From Sphingomonas sp. LR60 (GTDB lineage: Bacteria > Pseudomonadota > Alphaproteobacteria > Sphingomonadales > Sphingomonadaceae), in contig NZ_JASPFK010000001.1 of NCBI RefSeq assembly GCF_036855935.1, positions 1,483,501-1,547,500 of the forward strand: a stretch of 64,000 nt of DNA. The letters are read 5' to 3'. Positions 56,219-64,000 of the stretch are shown here, in pieces. A model generated the notes under the pieces. The model was not told the origin of the DNA. It did not search any database and saw only the letters and a program-made list of their open reading frames with translations. Positions within the stretch are counted from its first letter, which is position 1; the number at the start of each line of letters is the position of its first letter. A program made the translations under genes and the position numbers.

Positions 56219-56749
56219 ATGGTCGCTGCCAGCAGAAACATCTTTGTGGCCACGTTGCGTGCCTGGTGGATCGCGATCGTCAATGCGATTGCTTCGGCAT
56301 TGCCGGATGACCCGCTAACGTCGCGTTTTCGCGCCTATCTTTATTACGGCTTGTCGTTCCGGTGCGGCATCGGGCCTACGATCAAAGGCGGATGCCGGAT
56401 CAATGGCTTCGGATTGCGGATCGGCCATCGCGTCTTCATCAATCGCGATTGCTACTTCGATCTGACCGCACCAATCCTGATCGGTGACAATGTGGTGATC
56501 GGCCACTACTCGCGGTTCGTCACCGCCGACCACGAGATCGGCGATCGGCATCGTCGTGCAGGGGCGGTGAGAGGCGCGCCGATCGTCGTCGAAGAGGGTG
56601 TCTGGATCGGAGGCTGCTGCACCATCCTCGCCGGGGTGACGATCGGGCGCGGCAGCGTCGTCGCCGCAGGAGCGCTCGTGCGAAAGGATGTCGCCCCGAA
56701 CACCAAGGTCGGCGGCGTCCCGGCACGAGTGATCGGTACGTTGGCCTGA
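56219..56749 (+). CDS. Left-handed beta-helix (hexapeptide) O-acetyltransferase
   Basis: A 176-residue trimeric acetyltransferase of the LbH superfamily. Hexapeptide turns are visible from GPTIKGGCRINGFGLRIGHRVFINRDCYFD to APILIGDNVVIGHYSRFVTADHEIG, with a loop and then GVWIGGCCTILAGVTIGRGSVVAAGALVRKDVAPNTKVGGVPARVIG, the classic NodL/WcaF-type end. The His in TADHEIG is the probable catalytic base. The acceptor is probably a sugar. The start at 56219 has GAGGGGG upstream. Divergent from the EEP-family gene. Confidence 0.88.
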   Translation: MVAASRNIFVATLRAWWIAIVNAIASALPDDPLTSRFRAYLYYGLSFRCGIGPTIKGGCRINGFGLRIGHRVFINRDCYFDLTAPILIGDNVVIGHYSRFVTADHEIGDRHRRAGAVRGAPIVVEEGVWIGGCCTILAGVTIGRGSVVAAGALVRKDVAPNTKVGGVPARVIGTLA

Positions 56750-56783
56750 GTCGCTAACGACAAGGAGGAGGTTGCGATGACGG

Positions 56784-56859
56784 TGGTGCCGGTTGCAGGA
56801 ATCGAACCCGCGACCTTCGGTTTACAAAACCGCTGCTCTACCAGCTGAGCTAAACCGGC
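56784..56859 (-). tRNA. tRNA-Thr (anticodon TGT)
   Basis: A 76-base cloverleaf on the minus strand. Acceptor arms GCCGGTT and AACCGGC pair fully, the D-arm is TAGCTCAGCTGGTAGAGC, the anticodon loop TTTGTAA gives TGT, the T-arm has GGTTCGATTCC, and CCA is encoded. It lies between the acetyltransferase gene and a minus-strand RNase H-like gene. Confidence 0.97.
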
Positions 56860-56884
56860 CCGTCGTCACGCCGCACTCCATGCG

Positions 56885-57772
56885 TCAGCGAACGCCGAAC
56901 GTCCAGCCCTCCGTCGCGGTGACCTCGTCGGACATGAGGTCCGGCTGCCATAACCCGGCGTCGTTGACGGCACGGCGGAGCCAGGCGGCGGTCATTACCG
57001 CATCGGTCGCGTGATCGGTGTAGGCGGCGAGCGGCGCGTGTGGGGCGCTGCCGAGTGCGGCCAGCGCATGATCGAGCGAGGCGGCATCGCGCACTTTGCT
57101 GAGCCCGCGCCGCATTCCGGTCGCGCGCGCCGCGATCGCCGTGTAGATTTCGACGACCAGCGCGCCGCGGTCCGGCAAGGCGTCGAACGGCCATACCGGT
57201 ATGCGGCCCGCCAGCCGGTGCAGCAGCCGCATCCCGGCGAAGCTCGCCTTGGCGACCTGCGCCGCGCCGACCGCGTCATAGACCGTCGACGGCTTGGTCG
57301 TGCCGTCGCCGCGCTGTTCGCAGACGCGCCAATGCAGGAAGTCGCGCTTCACGCCGTCCGCCGCGCCCAGGTAGAAATGCCGGCCGCGGCGCGCTTCCAG
57401 AAACGTCGCCGCGCCGAGGTCGACATCGGCGGCATGTGCATCGACATAGGCCCACAGCGCCTTCGCGTCGGCCGTCTCGGTCTCGCCGGGCAGATGCGCG
57501 CCACGGGCGACGAACGGGGCGGAGAAGCTGAAGTCGAACCCGATCAGCATCGGTGCGTCGCGCCGTTCCACCAGCCATTCGAGCACCGCCGTGCGCGACC
57601 AGGCGACGGCGTTCTCCGGCGGTGCGATCAGCACCGGCGCGTCGCTGCCGCTATCGCAACAAGCGACCGCAATCCCGCGGTGCCGCGTGCCGCGCGCGCC
57701 CGACCAGTCGATCGCCGCGAAGCGCGTGAACCGCTCCGGAGCAGGAAGACGCCGCCGACCGGCTGCGCTCAC
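56885..57772 (-). CDS. Conserved hypothetical protein, possible DUF429/RNase H-like fold
   Basis: A 295-residue protein not firmly assigned. FAAIDWSGARGTRHRGIAVACCD resembles the first strand and Asp of DUF429 proteins (predicted RNase H-like nucleases), MLIGFDFSFSAP could hold a second acidic position, and YTDHATDAVMTAAWLRRA near the end matches the DxxDAlaaA pattern of that family. Normal coding composition. It ends adjacent to the tRNA-Thr gene and its start overlaps the serine hydrolase stop by four bases, so the two may be cotranscribed. Confidence 0.6.
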   Translation of the reverse strand: MSAAGRRRLPAPERFTRFAAIDWSGARGTRHRGIAVACCDSGSDAPVLIAPPENAVAWSRTAVLEWLVERRDAPMLIGFDFSFSAPFVARGAHLPGETETADAKALWAYVDAHAADVDLGAATFLEARRGRHFYLGAADGVKRDFLHWRVCEQRGDGTTKPSTVYDAVGAAQVAKASFAGMRLLHRLAGRIPVWPFDALPDRGALVVEIYTAIAARATGMRRGLSKVRDAASLDHALAALGSAPHAPLAAYTDHATDAVMTAAWLRRAVNDAGLWQPDLMSDEVTATEGWTFGVR

Positions 57773-59134
57773 GGCGCGGCGATGACGTCGGCGGTGAAGC
57801 GCGCCACGTCGAAACGCGCGCTGCCCGGATCCTCCCCGCGCCGCACGACGACGAGCCGGTGCGACGGCACCACCATCACATATTGCCCGCGGTTGCCTTG
57901 CGCCGAATAACTGCCCGTCGGCAGCCCCTGCGCCGGGCCGAACAGCCAGATCGATGCGCCATAGCCTTCGCTACGATCGGGCTGCGGCCCGACGGGGGTC
58001 GTCATATAGCGCATCCACCCGGCGGGAAGGATGCGGCGGCCCTGCCAGACGCCGTCCTGCAACCAGAATTGCCCGAGCCGGGCGAGATCGCGCGCCGTCG
58101 TCCACATGTCGCTGGAGGCGATGAAATTGTCCTGCCAATCGCTCTGCGCGACGGTGTGACGCATGCCGAGCGTCGCGAAGAGCCGGTTCGGTAACGCCCG
58201 GTAACGCGCCTCGCCGAGCGTCGCGCGCAGCGAGCGCGCGGCGAGCAGGATGTCGTTGTTGGCGTAGCGGAACCGCTCGCCCGGCCGTGACGACAACGGC
58301 CATGCCGTCACCTGCTCGGTGACGGTGGTGCCGCCGAAGTAGATCGCGTCGGTGCGATTGCCCGCGGTGTCGCTGTGCAGACCCGACGACATGCGCAGCA
58401 GATTGTCGAGCGTGATCTCGTGCGCGAGGATCGACGCCGAAGCGGCTGCGCCATTCCGGAATGTCGGCCGCACGACGCGGATCGACGCCGCTCATCCCGA
58501 CCAATGTCCCGGTGACGCTCTTGGCGACCGACCAGGTACGGTTCGCGACGAACGGGCCGAAGCCATCGCGATAACGCTCCGCCACCACGCGCCCGTCGCG
58601 GAGCACCACCACCCCCAATGTGTCGCTGCCGCGACCATAGCCACCGTCGAAGGCGCGCTCGACGACTTTCGCCAGCGCTTCCAAGGGGCGCGGGGCTATC
58701 CCGGCGTCTCCCATCGGCCATGCGCGTGGATCGGCACCCGCGAGGAGCGGCGGGCTCGTGCGCAGCCCCGGCGCAGGCGCCGCGCCGATCGGCGCGAGCG
58801 TGCAGCCCTTGCCGGCCGACCAGCTCGCGCGGCGCGGCGGCAATTGGCGATCGAAGGAGACGCTGACCGTTCCGGCGCGACGATCGACCTGCGCGGCGAG
58901 CGCCGGGACGATCTCGTCATATTCGGGGTAGATGCCCTTCAGCTCGGTGGCTTCGATCTGTCGCTCGCTGCGCCCGGCGTTGAAGATACCGCCGCACAGG
59001 AATGCGGCCTTGTAGCCGGCCGCGACCGCGCGGACCCAATTGCCGCGATCGTCGGCGCGCACCGACTGTGGGGATTGCGCAAGCGACGCGGAAGACAGCA
59101 GGATCAGGGCGGGGACGGTGAGGGCGAAGCGCAT
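57769..59134 (-). pseudogene. Serine hydrolase (class C beta-lactamase-like), frameshifted
   Basis: Signal peptide MRFALTVPALILLSSASLAQS, then a unique N-terminal domain and the catalytic SxxK motif in NRTWSVAKSVTGTLVG. Near 58413-58423 the frame is lost; the second half, in another frame, carries ITLDNLLRMSSGLHSDT, the YxN motif in FRYANND, and a GNRGQYV segment near the KTG-equivalent position. Removing one base restores DPRARITLDNLLRM, the usual family sequence, so the sequence has one extra base. The intact product would be a periplasmic esterase or peptidase of the beta-lactamase fold. A real pseudogene or an assembly error. Confidence 0.8.
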
Positions 59135-59216
59135 GAGCGCGTCATCCCATCCCGCGCTGCCCGCCGCAACGAGTATCGACGATGCCGCCCCACCAACAGG
59201 CGACGCGGCATGGGCG

Positions 59217-62200
59217 TCAGCTTGCCGGGGCCGCGACGCGCCCCGTCCGCTCGAGCTTGCCCCAGCCGACCACCAGCCCGCGCACCGCCGAGGAGATCGC
59301 GCGCAGCACGACGCCGTACATGATCTGGCGATACACCAGCCGTTGCGCGATCAGCAGCAGCGCCGGATAGCGTTCCTTGCGCCCGTCGAGACGGTACGCG
59401 ACCCAGCCGCACAATACCTCGACCGCGGTGAACGCCAGCCAATAGAGACCCATCTTGCTGACGTCGCCGCTGGTCTGCGCCCAACCGTGCTGATGCACGC
59501 GCAGCGCGGTGCCGACGATCGACAGCACCAGCGTGAAGTCGATCAACGGCGAGATCGCAGCGAACAGGATCTGGAACAACCACGCCTGCGGCAGCCCGAC
59601 CAGTGCCAGCCCCGACGGCTTCCGGGTGCGCAGGATCGCGCGATGCTTCCACAGGCATTGCAGCGTCCCGAACGCCCAGCGGTAGCGTTGCTTGGCGAGC
59701 GCACGAAAGGTCTCGGGCGCTTCGGTCCACGCCACCGCGCGCGGATCGTAGGTCACCCGCCAGCCGGCGCGCTGGATCGCGATCGTCAGATCCTGATCCT
59801 CGGCCAGCGTGTCCTCGGGATAGCCGCCAACCGCATCCAGCGCCGCGCGCCGCCAGGCGCCGACCGCGCCCGGCACCACGGTCATCGCATCGAACCCGGC
59901 GAGCGCACGGCGTTCGAGGTTCTGCGCGGTGATATATTCGATCGCCTGCCAGCAGGTGACGAGGTTCACGCGATTGCCGACGCGCGCATCGCCCGCGACT
60001 GCGCCGATCCGCGGATTCGCGAACCAGCGGACGAGGCGGGTGATCGTCTCCGCCTCGAACTGCGTATCCGCGTCGAGCGCGATGACGACCTCGCCGGTCG
60101 CCTGCAGCAAGGCGCGGTTGAGCGCCGCTGCCTTGCCGCCGTTCTGCAGCGTCAGCAACGTGACGCGCGGATCGTTCGCGAATGCCTCGGCCACTGCCGC
60201 GCTGGTGCCGTCGCGCGAACCGTCGTCGGCGACGATCACCTGCAAATCGGGATAGTCGCTGGAAAGCACGCGCGCGACCGAGCTGGCGATCACCCGTTCT
60301 TCGTTATACGCGGGGATGATCACCGACACGGTCGGATGGAAGACCGGCGGCTCGGCACGCCGCCGCCGACTCTGCACCCACGCGAGTGCCGCCATCAACA
60401 CCGCGCGCGCCATGCCCAGCCCGATCGCCAGGTACGACAGCCAGCCGATCAGCGCGACGATCCCGGCGAGCACCACGAACATCGCGACGTCGGCGCGTAC
60501 CGCCAGCAGATCGCGCCCTTCGACCTTCGGCATCGCCTGCGCCTGGTTGAGCCCCGCCAGTTGCGAGACGGTGACGAAGCGATAGCCTTCGCCCTTCAGC
60601 GTCGCGATGATCCGCGGCAGCGCCGCAACCGTCTCCGATCGATCGCCGCCGCCATCATGGAGCAGGACGATGTTGCCCGAGTTGGTCGGGGTGGCGTTGT
60701 GCACCTGATCGAGCACCCCCTCGACGACTGCGTCGGTGCCGGGGCGTGCCCAGTCGTCCGGATCGACGTGCAACCCGGTGACCGTATAGCCCATGTTCTG
60801 TGCGATCAGCGCCGGCCCGAGTTCGTCGGTCGTGGTCGGCTCCGCGTCACCGAAGTACGGCGCACGGAACAGCGTCATCCGCCGGCCGGTATAGGCTTCG
60901 ACCAGCCGCTGCGTCGTGTTGATCTCGAGTTGTGCCTGACCATCGGACACCGCCGCAAGGTTAGGGTGGCTATAGGTGTGATTGCCGATCTCGCCCCCGT
61001 CCGCGATGATGCGATTGAGCAGCCCCGGCTCCTGAAGCGCGTTCTGCCCGATCACGAAGAAGGTGCCGGGAATGCCCGCTTGCTCCAGCTCCGTCAGGAT
61101 CTTCGGCGTCCACTTCGGGTCCGGGCCGTCATCGAAAGTGAGCGCGAGCAGCTTGGGGTTCTGCGCACCGGTCCGGCGGACCACGAACGGCGTCGGCAAT
61201 GCCGCATAATGTTCGTCGGTGATGATCCCGTTGCGGTCATGCGTCACCTGCCGGACGCCCGGCGTCGGCGTGGCGGTGATCCGCAGGATCTCGCCGCTGC
61301 CTTCGACGTCCGCGTTCAGCAGCGCGCGGGGCGCGGAGAGATCGGGCTTGCCGCCGGTGCGCCATGCGCTCAGGTCGGACCAGAAGCCGGGGTCCTCGCT
61401 GCCCAGCCGCCACAAGGCGACGTCGTCGATTCCGAGGCGCTTGAGCGCGACCAGTTCGTTCCAGCTCGTCGCCGCATCGAGCATCCAGACGGTGTGGCGC
61501 TCGCCGTCATCGTCATAGGCGAAACCGGCGTTGCCGGCGTTGCGATCGAAGGTGACCGGGGCCTGGCTGTCGTGCGCGGCGAGCCACGCATCCTCGATCG
61601 ACAAAGCGTCGGTTTCGTCACCGTGCCAATCATAGCCATAGCTGCCCAGCGCGACGACCAGCTTGTCGCGGCCGACCGTGCGGATCGCCTTGGCGACCTG
61701 ATCGACGAACCATGCCTGGCCGGCGATCGGGCCGGAGCTGCCGCCCTCCCAATGCTGGTCATAGGCCATGAAGATCAACCGGTCGGACACCCGCGCCAAG
61801 GCGGCGAGCGGCCAGGCATCGTCCTCCGCAGGAACGGTGACCGCGAGTTGGGCGCCCTTCGGCATCGCCGCGCGGACGAGGCGCAGGAAGCGCTGGTAAT
61901 CGCCCATCGACGAGGCGGGCAGCGTCTCGAAGTCCATGACCAGCCCGGCGCGATGCGTCATCGTGACGTAGCGGCCCAGCTTTTGCGCGAAGTCGCCCGC
62001 CGCCCGCGGATCGTGCAGCAGTGCCGCCGCTCCGGCGCCGTCCCAATCGCTGTTGCCGAAATTCTGGACCATCGGCAGCACCTTCGGCGCGTGCTTCATC
62101 GCCGCGATCATGCGATCGAAGGCGGGATCGCGCTCCAGCTGCACCTTGTGCGACGGGCCGAACACGCTGATCGTCGCCGGCACCACCCAGTCGAGGCTTG

Positions 62201-62522
62201 CGCTGTGACGCCGCAGCGACGCGATGCTCGCGTCGTCGCCGGGGACGTAGAAGCCGATCGACAGCGGAGAATGCGGATCGGCAACCGCGGGACGGTGCGG
62301 CAGCCATCCGGCGATCCCGCGCCCTAGCGACTTTTCGACCCGCAATGCGGCGGCGCGCGGCTGGGGCAGCGGCAAGGCGAGATCGCGCCCGCGCGGTACG
62401 CGGATCAGCGTCAGCGCGAAGATCGCGGAGCTGAGGACGATCACGGCCAGCAGCGCCGCCAGCACGCGCTTCGACATGCGGCTGCGTCGACCGGTGGGAT
62501 CGAAGAAGATTGGCTGGGTCAT
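59217..62522 (-). CDS. GH18-like / CE4 polysaccharide deacetylase / GT2 synthase fusion
   Basis: A 1,101-residue envelope protein. One N-terminal membrane helix (18-40); a GH18-like domain (about 85-400) with M-D197-F-E199 and FMAYDQHWEGG; a CE4 deacetylase (455-660) with TFDDGP (462-467), HTYSH (515-519), RAPY (553-556) and LHD (621-623); membrane helices near 675-715; a processive GT2 domain with PAYNEE, D817-A-D819, E908-D909 and Q945-R-Y-R-W949; then C-terminal helices. All catalytic motifs are present. Inferred role: making, deacetylating and trimming a beta-linked amino-sugar polymer, like the PgaB/PgaC pair in one chain. It is divergent from a two-component system. Confidence 0.92.
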   Translation of the reverse strand: MTQPIFFDPTGRRSRMSKRVLAALLAVIVLSSAIFALTLIRVPRGRDLALPLPQPRAAALRVEKSLGRGIAGWLPHRPAVADPHSPLSIGFYVPGDDASIASLRRHSASLDWVVPATISVFGPSHKVQLERDPAFDRMIAAMKHAPKVLPMVQNFGNSDWDGAGAAALLHDPRAAGDFAQKLGRYVTMTHRAGLVMDFETLPASSMGDYQRFLRLVRAAMPKGAQLAVTVPAEDDAWPLAALARVSDRLIFMAYDQHWEGGSSGPIAGQAWFVDQVAKAIRTVGRDKLVVALGSYGYDWHGDETDALSIEDAWLAAHDSQAPVTFDRNAGNAGFAYDDDGERHTVWMLDAATSWNELVALKRLGIDDVALWRLGSEDPGFWSDLSAWRTGGKPDLSAPRALLNADVEGSGEILRITATPTPGVRQVTHDRNGIITDEHYAALPTPFVVRRTGAQNPKLLALTFDDGPDPKWTPKILTELEQAGIPGTFFVIGQNALQEPGLLNRIIADGGEIGNHTYSHPNLAAVSDGQAQLEINTTQRLVEAYTGRRMTLFRAPYFGDAEPTTTDELGPALIAQNMGYTVTGLHVDPDDWARPGTDAVVEGVLDQVHNATPTNSGNIVLLHDGGGDRSETVAALPRIIATLKGEGYRFVTVSQLAGLNQAQAMPKVEGRDLLAVRADVAMFVVLAGIVALIGWLSYLAIGLGMARAVLMAALAWVQSRRRRAEPPVFHPTVSVIIPAYNEERVIASSVARVLSSDYPDLQVIVADDGSRDGTSAAVAEAFANDPRVTLLTLQNGGKAAALNRALLQATGEVVIALDADTQFEAETITRLVRWFANPRIGAVAGDARVGNRVNLVTCWQAIEYITAQNLERRALAGFDAMTVVPGAVGAWRRAALDAVGGYPEDTLAEDQDLTIAIQRAGWRVTYDPRAVAWTEAPETFRALAKQRYRWAFGTLQCLWKHRAILRTRKPSGLALVGLPQAWLFQILFAAISPLIDFTLVLSIVGTALRVHQHGWAQTSGDVSKMGLYWLAFTAVEVLCGWVAYRLDGRKERYPALLLIAQRLVYRQIMYGVVLRAISSAVRGLVVGWGKLERTGRVAAPAS

Positions 62523-62747
62523 GGCTTAGCAGCCGGTCCGGGTCGCTGCGGCGACGGTCATCACGATCACGAATCAACTCCCGACGGACCACGCGCCCGA
62601 ACGATGACGCTATAGATCGCGATCAATGGAGATTGCGTGATGACCAGATTACGTTTCGGTCATCCGCGATCATGACCGATCGGTCATGATCGGCTCATCT
62701 TGCGTCGAGTCACAAGCGTTTAGGCACTTGGCTCGGAGGTTCCTGCC
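62523..62747. other. Divergent intergenic region, synthase fusion to PDZ gene
   Basis: The 225-bp spacer between the GH18-CE4-GT2 gene and the PDZ/response-regulator genes. It contains the 26-bp palindrome at 62667-62692 and an additional half-site TCGGTCAT at 62656-62663. No coding frame is seen. Both promoters should lie here. Confidence 0.6.
62667..62692. promoter_or_regulatory. Perfect 26-bp palindromic operator candidate
   Basis: Half-site CGATCATGACCGA is followed directly by its exact reverse complement TCGGTCATGATCG, 13 + 13 bp with no mismatch and no spacer. A further TCGGTCAT lies four bases to the left. Such symmetry fits a dimeric regulator. OmpR-type regulators usually bind direct repeats, so another protein is also possible. 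It could control one or both divergent genes. Confidence 0.6.
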
Positions 62748-63166
62748 ATGTCGACCATGCCCCCCGGCATCAGCGTGCTCGCGACGGTTACTCGATCGGC
62801 GTCGATCCGGACGTGCGCGCGATCGGGTTGCTGGCGCTGGCGGTGATTATCGCCGCGCTGATCGGCGGGCTGTTCTGGTCGCGTTCGCTTGACCTGCATG
62901 GCGCGAGTCTTCGCGGCAGCGAGCAGATCGGCGCGACGCTGGCGCCGCTCGGTGGCGCGGCGGTGGTGGTGGACAGCGTCCGCGCGAGCGGCGCAGCGCA
63001 GCGCGGCGGGCTGCTGGTCGGCGACGTGATCGAGGCGGTCGACGGCACCCCGATCCCCGATGTCGAGTCTGCGGATCACGCTTTCCTCGGCCAAAGCCTC
63101 GACATTCGTGTCCGTCGCGGCAAGAGAGAGCTCGACCTGCATTTGGGCGCAGGCGGGGAGACGGGC
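62748..63166 (+). CDS. PDZ-domain membrane protein, N-terminus probably frameshifted
   Basis: One membrane helix (IGLLALAVIIAALIGGLFW) and a PDZ domain (GAAVVVDSVRASGAAQRGGLLVGDVIEAVDGTPIPDVESADHAF). The ATG at 62748 is one base out of frame; a seventh C in the run at 62760-62765 would give MSTMPPRHQRARDGYSIGVDPDV joined to the helix. Without it, the only start is GTG 62813, lacking a ribosome binding site. The frame continues with no stop into the response regulator. Inferred role: periplasmic sensing or scaffolding for the adjoining two-component system. Confidence 0.55.
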
Positions 63167-63853
63167 GTGGCCAACAAGGTCCTGCTGATCGAGGATGACG
63201 ACGCAACCGCCGACTTCGTCGCGCGCGGGCTGACCGAAGAGGGATTTGTGGTCGATCGCGCCGCGAACGGCCGCGACGGGCTCTTCCATGCCACCGACGG
63301 CAGCTACGATTGCATCGTGCTCGATCGGATGCTTCCCGGGATCGACGGCATGGGCGTGCTGGCGGCGGTACGCGCGGCCGGGATCGAGACGCCGGTGATC
63401 GTGCTGTCGGCGCTCGGTGCGGCCGATGATCGTATCCACGGATTGACGCACGGCGCCGACGATTACCTGACGAAACCGTTCGCGTTCGTGGAACTGCTGG
63501 CACGGATCAGGCTGTTAATTCGGCGCGGCGGTGCCACCAAGGCGGTCGAGACCGTCCTGCGTTGCGGCGATCTGGAAATGGATCTGCTCGCCCGGCGCAC
63601 CAAGCGCGCCGGAAAGGCGATCGATCTGCAACCGCGCGAGTTCCGGCTGCTCGAATTCATGCTCCGCCACGTCGATCAGGTCGTGACGCGCACGATGCTG
63701 CTGGAGGGCGTGTGGGACTATCATTTCGACCCGGGCACCAATGTGATCGACGTGCATCTCAGCAGGTTACGCAAGAAGGTCGATGAGGGCTTCGATCGCC
63801 CGCTGCTGCATACGGTGCGTGGGGCAGGGTATCGGCTCGGGCTCGATCCCTAG
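63167..63853 (+). CDS. OmpR/PhoB-family response regulator
   Basis: A 228-residue DNA-binding regulator. The receiver domain has the acidic pair IEDDD, phospho-acceptor D53 (IVLDRMLPG) and K103 (LTKPF); the winged helix ends NVIDVHLSRLRKKVDEGF...HTVRGAGYRLG, standard for OmpR-type output. The GTG at 63167 is chosen because GGGGAG lies seven to eight bases upstream and the protein then begins VANKVLLIEDD; the same frame is open from the PDZ gene, so a PDZ-regulator fusion is formally possible. A sensor kinase gene follows immediately. Confidence 0.92.
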   Translation: MANKVLLIEDDDATADFVARGLTEEGFVVDRAANGRDGLFHATDGSYDCIVLDRMLPGIDGMGVLAAVRAAGIETPVIVLSALGAADDRIHGLTHGADDYLTKPFAFVELLARIRLLIRRGGATKAVETVLRCGDLEMDLLARRTKRAGKAIDLQPREFRLLEFMLRHVDQVVTRTMLLEGVWDYHFDPGTNVIDVHLSRLRKKVDEGFDRPLLHTVRGAGYRLGLDP

Positions 63854-64000
63854 GTGTTGCGGTCGGCCACCTTCCGGTTCGCGGCGCTGGTCTTCCTCCT
63901 GCAACTGGTCAGTGCAGCCGCGCTGATCGTCACGATCGGCATCGCGGTTCGCCGGCAATTACAGACGGATGCGCAACGCACGGTCGCGGTCCTGCGCGAC
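63854..64000 (+). CDS. Sensor histidine kinase, N-terminal part
   Basis: The first 49 codons of a gene cut by the window end. The GTG start follows the response regulator stop directly. RSATFRFAALVFLLQLVSAAALIVTIGIAVRRQLQTDAQRTV is a typical first membrane helix of a two-component sensor kinase, with a basic cytoplasmic start and a short amphipathic stretch after it. The catalytic domains lie outside the window, so the call rests on the helix and on tight linkage to the regulator. Confidence 0.7.
   Translation, partial: MLRSATFRFAALVFLLQLVSAAALIVTIGIAVRRQLQTDAQRTVAVLRD

Noticed and set aside
57041..57110. Active nuclease role for the DUF429-like protein
   Set aside because: The fold match is by pattern only, and a complete set of RNase H acidic residues could not be placed, so no activity is claimed.

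Overview
The window reads as a chromosomal segment of a GC-rich alphaproteobacterium, almost certainly Sphingomonas or a close relative in Sphingomonadales. The basis is gene content and order (amgK-murU-addB-addA-trxA; serS-surE-nlpD-like; hda-ppk1-ppx), an alphaproteobacterial-type DksA with only one of the usual zinc-finger cysteines, and short palindromic intergenic repeats of the kind common in this order. No rRNA, CRISPR array, insertion sequence, integrase or phage module is visible.

Layout. 1-8.3 kb: peptidoglycan recycling (amgK end, murU) runs straight into the AddAB recombination nuclease, thioredoxin and a small secreted protein. 8.4-16.8 kb: a glutathione transferase, argJ, a TonB-like protein, secA, a SulP transporter behind a leader with competing hairpins, and a lipoprotein. 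17.2-25.2 kb: a lower-GC surface-polysaccharide cluster (two acyltransferases, GT32-like and exostosin-like glycosyltransferases, a Wzx-type flippase, a GH16 hydrolase) that also holds a MazF/PemK-like toxin gene without a visible antitoxin; it ends near a tRNA-Asn gene. 25.7-36.3 kb: nadK, moaA, a broken GGDEF-EAL gene and an NTF2-like protein, mfd, sdhE, recG, a small transporter and a PilZ protein.

36.4-50.4 kb: tyrS, an nlpD-like gene with a frameshift, surE, serS, a host-attachment-family protein, dksA, a second PilZ protein, purM-purN with a small partner, then a tight operon of a secreted HMA-like protein, a DnaA-related Hda protein, polyphosphate kinase and exopolyphosphatase. 50.5-57.8 kb: a VirJ-like protein, DUF2147, MprF, a SWIB-domain protein, an endonuclease/exonuclease/phosphatase-family protein, a hexapeptide acetyltransferase and tRNA-Thr. 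57.8-64 kb: a frameshifted serine hydrolase, a 1,101-residue protein joining a GH18-like domain, a CE4 deacetylase and a processive GT2 synthase, then, divergently, a PDZ membrane protein, an OmpR-type response regulator and the start of a histidine kinase. A perfect 26-bp palindrome lies in the divergent intergenic region.

Four genes (about 28.06, 38.37, 58.42 and 62.76 kb) look interrupted by single-base indels. Three are consistent with one missing base, two of these in G or C runs, so assembly error must be excluded before calling them pseudogenes. The most interesting items are the GH18-CE4-GT2 enzyme with its divergent signalling genes and palindrome, the competing-hairpin leader of the SulP gene, and the toxin-bearing polysaccharide cluster.
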